DNA of 64,000 nucleotides, from the NCBI GenBank assembly GCA_018292915.2, contig JACVVK020000204.1, forward strand, positions 155,001 through 219,000. The letters are read 5' to 3'. Below, one piece after another: positions 22,488-33,193 of the stretch; position 1 is the first letter of the stretch, and each line of letters opens with the position of its first letter. Origin of the DNA: Batillaria attramentaria (Eukaryota; Mollusca; Gastropoda; Batillariidae). The translations under genes were made by a program, and so were the position numbers. The notes below the pieces were generated by a model. That model saw only the letters and a program-made list of their open reading frames with translations. It was not told the DNA's origin and made no database searches.

Positions 22488-22758
22488 TCACTCGGCGTGC
22501 TTTTTGTCTCCCCCAGTCGTCTCGGCCAGTCTGTCATGTATGTCTTTTGAGATATCCAGCATGCTGTCAGCATCGAGTACTCCACTTTGAAACAATGAGA
22601 GGATCGTGTCCTTGGCCAGCTTTTTGTCTCCACCAGTCGTCTCGGCCAGTATGTCATGTATGTCTTTTGAGATATCCAGCATGCTGTCAGCATCGAGTAC
22701 TCCACTTTGAAGCAATGAGAGGATCGTGTCCTTGGTCTGCTTTTTGTCTCCCCGAGTC
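22488..22758 (-). repeat. 120-bp coding tandem repeat in the receptor tail
   Basis: Lines of sequence 120 bp apart (starting at 22501, 22621 and 22741) are nearly identical. Each unit encodes 40 residues, of the type [20 protein letters not shown] then [18 protein letters not shown]. Two full units and the start of a third are translated. The third has diverged: a TGA comes right after KKHAE and is followed by recognisable but decayed repeat (to about 22440). The acidic/Lys-rich amphipathic unit lies in the cytoplasmic tail. I know of no family for it. Confidence 0.9.
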
Positions 22759-24710
22759 GTCTCAGGATGTCTGTCAGCAGCGTGTGTGTCAGGAACAGGG
22801 TGGCTGGCACTGCAGTCCTCAATCTGCAGACGAGATTCGACAGCTGCTGGCGTGTTCCTCCCCTGACGCACGCTGGCTCTCAGTCGTCTCAATGCCTGAT
22901 GACACTGAGTAAGCAGCTCCCGCACCTTGGTGTCGGACCACGTCATCATGTCAGCGTGAAGCCTGGCCAGCGTCTTCTCCACGCGTTTTTCCTCTCGCCG
23001 CTTCAGCCACCTCTCCACCAGCATGCTCAATGTGTACAGGAACGGGTTGATGGCTGAGTTGACGGGCAGGATAAAGATGGCTGCCCACACGTTGACTTCA
23101 CCAGGGATGGGAGTATCGTGAAAGGCCAGCAACCCCATCAAGCCGATAGGGAACCAGCAGCAAAAGTCGGTGAAGACGATCAGAAACAGACGGCGCGCGA
23201 TAGCCATGTCCTGTTTTCGGCGATTGGATCTAGACGCCATCGGGGTGGTACGGACAGCGTGGTAGATGAAGAGCTGTCCGACGCCGATCAGCACAAACAG
23301 GAGGAAGTTCAGTATGACGAACACCCCAAACGCGTAGTGCTGGCCTAGAAAGGGCTTGCGTGTGATTGGCAGTGGCAGACAGATGCCGGTCTGGCCGTAA
23401 AATGTCCACTCAGCAGGCATCAGAGGAACAGCGGCCAGGATTATACCAACAAACCAAGCGGCGCCGCATATTATCGTAGCGGACCGTGTGGAAAGGTGTA
23501 GATGGCGATGGAGGGGAAACTGCAGCACAAGGAGGCGGTCCAGTGTGATGAGACAGATGACGAAAGCCGACAGTTCACTGGACAACAGCGCCAGAAAGCC
23601 CGCTGTCTGACACAAGTTACTCCGGGTCCATGACTCTCGTTTCCAGATGTACTGCCCGCTGTAGTGAGCGTCTGCCGCGCCGATGATGACCAGATAAACG
23701 CCCATCAGAAAGTCAGCCACACACAGGTTGGCCACCAGCACACGGAACCCAGAAGACGACCCCTGTGTCTCCAAGAACACCCTGTAGATCAACACCCCAA
23801 TGTTGCCAGAGATGGCCATAGCAGACAGTGTCCACAGGAAACCTCGGAAGAAATCGGATCGCAGCAAGTCATTGCAGGAGGATAGCTCGTCAATCGGCGT
23901 TCTGCAGTCCATGGTCTCGTCGCCGTAAAGAAAGAAGTACGGACAGCAAAGTCTTGGGTCGTCAGTCTCCAGTATTTTCAGTTCCGAAAGGCCAAAAAAC
24001 ATATCTCTGCTGACTGATGGGATCTCGTTCTCTCTGATGTTCAAATGCAGAATGGATGACATGTTCATGAAGACGTTGTCCTCAATGTATTCAATCCCAG
24101 TTTTGCTTAACTCTAGGCGCTGTAAGAAAGTTAGTTTGGATTTCATCAGAAAGTCACGAAACTTGACACCGAGTTGTCCTAGCAGAGGATTGCTGGAGAT
24201 GTTCAAGTGTGTCAGCAAAGGCTTGTCACCTAACACTAAACTCATCAGAGATGTGAAGTTGTTGAAACTCAGATCCAACATTCTGAGGAGAACGAGACTC
24301 TCAAGATACACGCTGCTCAGACTGCACGATGACAAGTTAAGGAAGTGAAGGAAGCCCATGTAGTGCAGCGTCTCCAGTGGAGGCTGGAAGGATCCACTCA
24401 GGTCCAGATACCGCACGTGAAGGTGGTCAGCAGGATCAAACATCTCTGAACACGAGTAAGCAAATCCTTCACAAGTGCAGTTTACAGGGCAAGACAGGTT
24501 GCAGTATCTCTCGTCATCCTTCAGGGGACAGTGGTAGACGCCGTCACAGACATACTGTGGGTGAAGACAAATCTGATGCTGATAGCAGCGGTAATGTCCG
24601 GGACATTGAACGTCTACAGGTGTTTCATCCTCTGTTATTCCAAGACGACAGTCAGGTTGTCCATTTGTAATCAGGTACTCTGAACGATGCTGAGACTCGG
24701 ATAACCGTAA
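22488..24710 (-). CDS. Receptor copy B, last LDLa, LRRs, 7TM and cytoplasmic tail
   Basis: Open for 741 codons from just after a TAG at 24711-24713 to a TGA at 22488. The order is: LDLa (24605-24501; [17 protein letters not shown]), a Cys-rich LRR cap, about five LRRs (LDLSFNN, LNISSN, LELSKTG, LNIREN), and a closing CC..DC cap. Then come seven helices. Counting from the Met at 24443: TM1 about 201-223 with GN; TM2 234-257 with NLCVAD; TM3 279-301 ending in LDRLL instead of DRY; TM4 321-341; TM5 370-395; TM6 414-440 with [11 protein letters not shown]7 451-474 with NSAINPFLY. Cys278 and Cys355 fit the conserved TM3-ECL2 disulfide. The WFP and NPxxY forms and the sequence after TM2 are relaxin-receptor-like. 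The tail ends in a 40-residue repeat. No indel is seen in this part, so selection may have kept it. Confidence 0.85.
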   Translation of the reverse strand, partial: LRLSESQHRSEYLITNGQPDCRLGITEDETPVDVQCPGHYRCYQHQICLHPQYVCDGVYHCPLKDDERYCNLSCPVNCTCEGFAYSCSEMFDPADHLHVRYLDLSGSFQPPLETLHYMGFLHFLNLSSCSLSSVYLESLVLLRMLDLSFNNFTSLMSLVLGDKPLLTHLNISSNPLLGQLGVKFRDFLMKSKLTFLQRLELSKTGIEYIEDNVFMNMSSILHLNIRENEIPSVSRDMFFGLSELKILETDDPRLCCPYFFLYGDETMDCRTPIDELSSCNDLLRSDFFRGFLWTLSAMAISGNIGVLIYRVFLETQGSSSGFRVLVANLCVADFLMGVYLVIIGAADAHYSGQYIWKRESWTRSNLCQTAGFLALLSSELSAFVICLITLDRLLVLQFPLHRHLHLSTRSATIICGAAWFVGIILAAVPLMPAEWTFYGQTGICLPLPITRKPFLGQHYAFGVFVILNFLLFVLIGVGQLFIYHAVRTTPMASRSNRRKQDMAIARRLFLIVFTDFCCWFPIGLMGLLAFHDTPIPGEVNVWAAIFILPVNSAINPFLYTLSMLVERWLKRREEKRVEKTLARLHADMMTWSDTKVRELLTQCHQALRRLRASVRQGRNTPAAVESRLQIEDCSASHPVPDTHAADRHPETTRGDKKQTKDTILSLLQSGVLDADSMLDISKDIHDILAETTGGDKKLAKDTILSLFQSGVLDADSMLDISKDIHDRLAETTGGDKKHAE

Positions 24711-27700
24711 CTATCAAAGTCAACCCGTTGTAGCTTTTTTTTTGCGTGGCGAGAAAGAAACAGACGATTGTGGGTATCCCGATTAGACAACTGGTTACAG
24801 ACGTGGTCAGGCAGGCAGCCAGATCCTTCACACAACACCAGTCCCTGACTACATTCGTTACAGTTCTCTTCGTCACTTCCGTCACGACAGTCCGGAACAC
24901 CGTCACAGCGGTCCGACCTCTCTACGAGTTCTGTTTGACGTGTACATTGGAACGATGACGCCCGGAGGTTCAGAGCGCACAGCCTGGCATTGCTCCTCGT
25001 CACTACTGTCTCCACAGTCGTCAAACCCGTCACACGTGAGTGTGTAGTGAACACGTTGTCCGTTTCTACAGAAGAGAAACAAAGAGCTTTTCACTGTGGA
25101 TCTTGCCCGGCCTCCAGTGACGTGGCAGATATGAATATGTGGACAAAGGTGTCGTCTGCACAACGCGTCGTCGGGAAGTCCATCGTAGGCGCGTAGACGG
25201 CGGTGGCAATGTCAAGACGATGTGACCGCAGAACGCTCTTGTTCAGAGTTTGTCTTTGAACACACATACGCGTACTTTGCCTTCCTGACATTCTATCATT
25301 TCCAGACCATTGTCAAGTCGCTTGGGCGAAATGTTGCGCAGTTTAGATTTGTGGGGAATTTTGGCCCGTCAAACGCTGTCCCTCCCTGCTTCCACCGCCA
25401 CAGAAACCGGTACTGATGACGAAGACTGTCAGAGACCACGTGCAACTTCTCAAGACCCACGATGAGTTGTTTGTGTTCCGACAGGTTTAGGAAACGTTTA
25501 GCAAGTTCTTTGGAGGCTTGTGTGGGCAAGGCTGCTAAATCAGCGTCAAATTTTCTCCGACAATCATTGCCTGCCGTGATGACCGAAACTTTGTCAATAG
25601 GAAACACAAACCTGAAGCAGAAAGACTCGTACAACAGCCATCCTACGCCACAACCTGTGGACTGTTCAGAAGGCCGTCTGTAATCATGCTCTCTGGGTTC
25701 GCGTCTGGTGCACTGGTGTTGCACTGCTCGGGAAAGACAATTTCTGTCTCTGTTCTACAGTCAGTGTCATGTTCTTTGACTCCCCTGTAGTACGCGCAGC
25801 AGATACTAATATCGCTGGTTTCAAAGACGCCAATGTTTGTCCAGTTGACAAACACGTTCCTGCCAAGCTCAGTGACCTCATTCCGTGTTATGTCTAAGCG
25901 TGTGTCAGACGGGAGTGGGTATTTTCTCATGTCAGCAAAGGGATCTGCCTCTATGCTCTTGATTCCTGTGTTGCTGAGAAAGAGGGACAACAAACTGTTC
26001 AGCCCTGACTTCTTCAGGAAACTCTGGAACTCCGCATCAAGTTGAGTCAGCAGTGGGTTGTTTGACAGGTCCAAGTGTGTGACATTATGTAGCCCTGTAA
26101 AGGTCACGTCACTCAGAGCTGTCAGGTCGTTATTACTCAAATCCAGCTCCCTGAGGTGAACCAGACCCTCAACAGTCACCCTGGTCAGGCCGCACGATGA
26201 CAAGTTGAGGGACTCCAATGACGCCACGTTGTCTTGGTCTAGAGTCACACTCTGCAGGTTGTTCTTACTGAGATCCAACACTTTCAGCTTATCCAAACCC
26301 ACAAGTGACACATCACTCAGTCTGCACGAGGACACGTTCAGGCGTTCAAGTGAAGGAACGTACCTTTGTTGTACGGGCAAGGATGTAATTTCATTCTGGC
26401 TGAGATCCAACTCAATGAGATCATTCAAGTCCTGAGAGTTATAGCAGTGAGGCCGCAGGATGCTGCTCTCAGAATTTCTACCTTGGGCAAGTATACGTTT
26501 TCAGCCTAAATTTAGACTGCTCACGTTGTTAAAACTCAGATCCAACACTTTGAGATGTACCAGCTTCTGACTAGGGACGCTGTTCAGGCCGCACGATGAG
26601 ACGTTGAGAAAGTGAAGGTAGCCCATGTAGTGAATGTTGTCCAGTGGAGGCTGGGAGGATCCACTCAGGTCCAAGTAACGAACGAGCAGGTGGTCAGCGG
26701 GGTCAAACATTCTGGTACAACTGTACGCTCGACCTTCACACACGCAATGCTGGGGGCAAGGGAGATCACAGTATCGCTCGTCGTCCCTCAGCGGGCAATG
26801 GTACACGCCGTCACAGACATGCTCAGGGCGAACACAGAAGTTATACTGTAACAGCGGTAATGGCCCGGGCATGTTAGTTGTGGAGGTTCGTCATCAGAAG
26901 AATTGAATCCAACAATTTCAGGACAGTCACGCTGGCCATTGCCAACAAGGAAAGTGGGAATACAATACTTGGTGGTCCCTCTTCCACACAGAAAGTAAGA
27001 CTCAGGACAGGCATCTATTGAATCCGTCATTTTCTGTGTGATAAGGCCAAATCCATCTAGTTCTATAAGTTTAATCTTTGAAGACACCTGTTCAGTGGTT
27101 TTGTTCTCTAATGCGTTTGTATTCTTTTGGTCAGGGGAGCATACTGTGGTTCCACATGGCATACAGCCGACACCTTTACAGAGTACTGTGCCCTTGCTAC
27201 ATGTGTCACAGTTCTCTTCATCACTTCCGTCATGACAGTCTGGTATTCCGTTACATCGGTACGACTTGTCTACCAGTTCTGGCTGGGTGGTGCACTCGAA
27301 CGATGACGTCATTAGAGGATTAGATCCTGAGCCCGTGTCTTTACAGTCCGTTTCGTCAGTCATGTCACCACAGTCGTCGTATCCGTCGCACGTCATCGTG
27401 TAGTGAATACGTCGCCCGTTCTTACAAGACAACAACGGAAGCTGCTGAGATGACAATGTGTCTGTCTCTGTGTGCGGCGTGCATGGATGGAAAGTTTGTA
27501 CGACATACTGCAGTTCACATTTTTTCACTGGAATTCGAAAGTTAATGTTGGAAGGTGGATCCATTCGCACATTGCTTCGTTCTCTGACTTGTGAGCGCTG
27601 ATGGTTCAACGTCGCACATACGTATCCACCGTTGACTGCCTGTTGACAGTTGACTGATTTGAACAGGTTTTCGTCTGTAAGAGTGGCGCAGTTCAGGACT

Positions 27701-28736
27701 TTGTCTGTCGGGTGTGGTTGTGGTCCATCAAACTCTGTCCCTGCTTGCGTCCAGCGCCACAGAAAGCGGTAGAGATGACCGGCCTGCGCCCTCTCAAGCC
27801 CCACGATCACTTCACTGTGATTGGCACTCAGCATTAGGCGTGCTGCCAGTCGCCGTACACCAGGGTGCGGGAGAGAACCCAAGTCAGCGTTGTGTGATTC
27901 CCGGCACTTGATTTTCGCTTGGTCCGGCGAGACGGGTGTTGTGGGAAAGACGAACTTGAGACAGAAAGATTCCCCGGCGATCCATCCCTCGTCACAGCCA
28001 AGGTGAGTGTAGCTACAGTTGTAGTCCAGCTCGTCTTCTCCATCCAGACACTGCGCTATCCCGTCACACTGGAGCTCCTGCGGCACGATGTAGGGTGGGG
28101 AACAGTTGTAGACCCCCACCTCCAACTCCGGGGGCAGGGTATGTTTGGGGTAAGTGGTGTAAGACATGTTAAATCTTGACGCCCTCCAATCAGTGACATT
28201 AACATCACTCTCCATGGATGAGACTCGTCCGTAGGAAACAAGTTCAAACAACACAGACTCGCCTGTTATCACGACAGGTTCTACCGGACCGCCACCGAAG
28301 TAAGTTCTGCTCAGGGCGTCATGATGCACACGAATCATGTCGTCTGTGTTTGGGTGGTCGTCGAGCTGCAGGTCGTTATCAAACTGGACAACAGCGCCGA
28401 GTGTTGGGACGAGCTGGATCCACCACCAGCAGTAGTTGTAGAATTCAGTTGCTTTCCACTCCACCCACCCAGTCTTGATCTCTGAGATCTCTAGGCGTGT
28501 AGGACACTTGTCGGAAATCGCTGCCAAAAGAGATACACATTCCGCAGGCTCATGGAAAGATGGCATATTATCCATACGTGAGTCTAGGGTTCTATTTTAT
28601 CTTCATTTATTTAATCTGGCGTGTGTGTGAGCGTGGGGAGTGGTGGGAGAGTGGCAGCGGTTTTACGACTTGTAATGTTAGGTCAGTGAATATCTTAGTG
28701 CCGTACAGCATGTCTTTGTCTTGACCATGTGTGTGT

Positions 28737-28770
<34 letters not shown>

Positions 28771-29359
28771 CGTGGGGAGTGGTAGGGGAGTGGCAGCGGT
28801 TTTACGACTTGTAATGTTAGGTCAGTGAATATTATCTTAGTGCCGTACAGCAACTGCCTGGACGTTTCCCACTCAGCGTAATCGAACAGGCGCACGCAAT
28901 GCGGTGAGCGTCCCTAGCTATGATTGTGGCCATCAGTGTCTGAACCATATACAGTCAAACACGCTTAAGCCGAACTCGCCCGGGGAATGAAAAATCGTTT
29001 CGCTTATCCGAGTTTCGCATATCCGAGTTCGGATAAGCCAAAACTTTCCCGAGAAATTACCCTGCAGTTCGGCTTCAGCGAGTTTTTTTTTTCCAGGATA
29101 ATTCGTAAAATCACTTGGAATGTTTGTAAAAAGTTTTTTTAAAAGAGAATATCTTTGCTTTTTGCAACTGAAACATCGAATTGATAATTTTGCGGAAGTT
29201 TGTAGACGTGTATGCTGCTTTTCTATGGGCAAATGTATATGTATATGCAAATTTTTATAAAGACAACGGTCTGAGAGAGACACGGGTCTGAGAGAGACAC
29301 GGGTCGAGCTTATTGATTCCTGAGACTAGTAACACAGACAAAACACACACACACTCTCT

Positions 29360-29405
<46 letters not shown>

Positions 29406-29493
29406 AAATGGATAACTTGAGATCAAAACAGTGACAAGTTACAAGTGCTTTCTTCAGTGGGGCGTTATTAAAAACAACTGTAAAACTAAATGG

Positions 29494-29533
<40 letters not shown>

Positions 29534-29790
29534 TGTGCGGGCTTCTATACGCACAAGCCAATGCACGCTCCATCTCCCCCCCTCACCTCCCCCACCCACC
29601 CACACACACATGTGTGGGCTTCTATACGCACAAGCCAATGCACGCTCCATCTCCCCCACCCCCACCCCTTCACCTCCCCCACCCTCACACACAGACACAC
29701 ACGCGCGCGCACACACACAACCACACACACACACATGTGCGGGCTTCTATACGCACAAGCCAATGCACGCTCCATCTCCCCCCCCCTCCC

Positions 29791-29832
<42 letters not shown>

Positions 29833-32800
29833 CTATGCCCGAGCTGAGCTCACATCCTTTCGACTAGCCCATAAACCACGCCCATCGCAAATCCGCTCCC
29901 AAGGTTACCTTTCGACTTGCCCCTCCCCTGTGCCCCTCCCTCGGCCGTCCCATCTCTAATCCTGAACCCACCACCTAATTCACGCACGCAAACTTACCAC
30001 TCTTTCTGTCCAAACAATGGCGCCTGCAAAACATGTGGCACGCGTCATCAGTTTCCCGCATACAGAAAACCAGGTGACGTGTTCGTTTCGGGGATAATTA
30101 TAGCCGTGCCGAAATATGTTTATCTTCCCGACGTGTTTTTCAAGCAAAAATAAAAAAGTCGGCTTATCTGTCAAAATCACGTTTGAGATATCCGTGTTTG
30201 AGTTAGCTATTTTTTGACAGAGTTTGGCTTATCCGAATTAGAAATAGTCTTACAAAGAGGGGGGCCTGATGGGGAATTGATTTTGGTTTCTGTTATCCGA
30301 GTTTTTTGCTTAAGCGTGTTTCGTTTAGGCGAGTGCGGCTGTATAAAAATGTGTTGCTACACGCCACTTACTACACCACTACACCCCACTTGCTACACCA
30401 CTACAGCCAACTTATTACACTGCTACACCCCACTTGCTACACCACTACACCCCACTTGCTACACCACTACACCCCACTTGCTACACCACTACACCCCACT
30501 TACTACACCATTACACCCCACTTGCTACACCACCACACCCCACTTGCTACACCCCACTTGCTACACCACTACATCCCACTTGCTACACCACTACACCCCA
30601 GTTACTACAGTGCTACACCCCACTTGCTGCACCACTACACCACGCTTGATTCACCACTACACCCCACTTGCTACACCACTACAGTGACTACACCCCACTT
30701 GCTACACCACTACACCCCACTTGCTACACCACTACACCCCACTTACTACACCACTACTCTGCTACACCCTCGTAAAGACATTGTTATTGTGTGACTTTGC
30801 CATACAACAATTACAAAAGAATTTTAATTTCTCTTGCCGCAGCATGACACTTTCTTCACCTTCCGCGTACATGAATTTTCTCTGACTGCAGTCTGACACT
30901 ATTGCGCACATTTGAGTGTTTGTGTGCCCGAGGGAGAGAGAGGTGTGTAGTATTGTGTGTGCATTCCTTCGTTTCGTTAAAGGTACATTGTCGAACTTGA
31001 AAATCCTGTGAATTGTCTGCTGTTGTTTGTCTGTCAGAAAAGAAACTGCATGTCTGTATAGTTACGATGCTCTGTGACGTATAATGCTGAGAGAAAAGGA
31101 CAGCTGTAGTTGCTTTGTGGTCGCATGTCAGATTTTTCACCTAGTTGAAATCGATCATAGTTTGTGACAGTGCACAAGATACCAGGTACAAGTCAAACAC
31201 ACTGATTCCTAGTAACAGCCCTGAACCATAAAACTAGGCAGTTTTCGTTTAGAGCATTAAGTGACACTGTTATATGAAATTGTAAACATAACTGAAGTAT
31301 TAACACGATATCAGCAGATTTACTATGTTTATTTATTTCGCATCTGTGTTCCTAACTCCTAGTATTGTTTGTGACAGCTTGTTGCTCTTCCAGTTCGCCC
31401 CATTGACACACACAAAAAATCAACTTTCCGACTTCAGTGACTGAAGCAAAACGATGTTTGCCTGGACAAAGATGAAAAACGCATGGCTGCGTTTTTTAAT
31501 GTTTGGTCATTCAGCAACCGCACATCCAGCTCTCTCGCTTCAGATAACTTTGAGTATTTGGGAACCCCACTGAATGTGCATGCAGGTTATGGGAATGATA
31601 AAATGTCTCTTTCTAGTGCTGCCCCATTTTGTCGTCAGTCAGTGGACATAACCGGAAAGAATTCTGCGCTATTTAAAAGCAGGAACATGTATCGTGTATA
31701 CTTTCTAGACCTGTCCGATCACATGTAGGATGTCAGTTTGAAAGGTTAGGCACGTTTTCTGCCGGAACATTGCACCCTGTAAAAGCCGGTCACCTGTCTA
31801 AGACGGCCAGTGTGCCTCAGTCCCTAGGGTGACCGTTTGACTGTACAACAAAAATGACATTTGATTCCTGTTTTGTTATTCCATGATTTCTGTTGTATAA
31901 TGTGGAAAAAAAACAAAAAAAAACAACAACTCCAGCATGTCAGTTTTGAAGTGTCAATATCAGTATTTCATTTTTGGGTTACCCAGAAAATACTTTCAAT
32001 TGCATGTCATGTGAAATGTTTGTGTTTTTGTTGGGGGGGGGGGGGGGGTCATTTGTTAAATAAAATTCACTCATTTTTTATTTCTTCGCTTGCTTTGCGG
32101 ATTGACGGAATGTCTAGACATGATTCTCTCTCTCTCTCTCTCCACACACACACACACACACACACACAGTGGGGTGTAGCAGTGTAGCAAGTGGGGTGTA
32201 GTGGTGTAGCAAGTGGGGTGTAGTGGTGTAGCAAGTGGGGTGTAGCAGTGTAGCAAGTGGGGTGTAGCAGTGTAGCAAGTAGGGTGTAGTGGTGTAGCAA
32301 GTGGGGTGTAGCACTGTAGCAAGTGGGGTGTAGTGGTGTAGCAAGTGGAGTGTAGCACTGTAGCAAGTGGGGTGTAGCAGTGTAGCAAGTGGGGTGTAGC
32401 ACGTGGGGTGTAGTGGTGTAGGAAGTGGGGTCTAGTGGTGTCGGTAGCAAGTGGGGTGTAGCAGAGTATCGGTGTAGCAAGTGGGGTGTAGTGGTGTAGC
32501 AAGTGGGGTGTAGTGGTGTAGCAAGTGGGGTGTAGCAGTGTAGTAGGTGGGGTGTAGTGGTGTAGCAAGTGGGGTGTAGCAGTGTAGTAAGTGGGGTGTA
32601 GTGGTGTAGCAAGTGGGGTGTAGCAAGTGGGGTGTAGCAAGTGGGGTGTAGTGGTGTAGCAAGTGGGGTGTAGTGGTGTAGCAAGTGGGGTGTAGTGGTG
32701 TAGCAAGTGGGGTGTAGCACTGCAGTAACTGGGGTGTAGTGGTGTAGTAAATGGCGTGTAACAACACATTTTGCAGTCTCTTTGAACAGGCACAGACAAT

Positions 32801-33139
32801 ATGTAAAACATGCGCCTGTGGCTGTGACGGATGACACCAATGTAGAAGTTGCCAGACAAAGTCCAGGGCACGAGTGACATCGAGACAATTCAAGCAAAGA
32901 CTATGGTTAGCCTCAAGCCTGAAGATACCTTGATGGAGACGATTTTAAGAAAGGAAAAAAAAAAAGAATTTTTTTTTTTTTTTTTGCGGAGTTTTGCATC
33001 GTTTAAAACAATAAGACATATATTGTGGTATCGCGTCATAGTCTAACGCATATACTCAAACTAATCAATAAAATGAACCTGGTATTTACAGCGCTGGGCT
33101 GATAAAAGGGTAGCTAAATAAGTAAATTGTGATACTGTA

Positions 33140-33193
<54 letters not shown>

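Noticed and set aside
26501..26503. TGA as a selenocysteine or true end of receptor copy A
   Set aside because: The LRR pattern continues without a gap in the next frame and then returns, so two one-base shifts explain the stop better. No selenocysteine element was looked for or expected.
26430..26535. Mini-intron removing the TGA in copy A (GTGAGC donor, CTCTCAG acceptor, phase 0)
   Set aside because: The borders look usable, but splicing would leave an LRR about ten residues short. Reading through in the alternate frame restores the exact LRR spacing seen in the neighbouring repeats.
25643..28575. Two independent complete receptor genes, A and B
   Set aside because: Copy A has no transmembrane part, copy B has no CUB or first LDLa, and they meet within 20 bases. 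A fusion of two partial copies describes the sequence better.
30214..30794. His/Thr/Leu-rich protein with [16 protein letters not shown] periods, and its minus-strand partner at 32.1-32.9 kb
   Set aside because: Three overlapping frames are all open at once; the unit length and composition explain it. It is a minisatellite.
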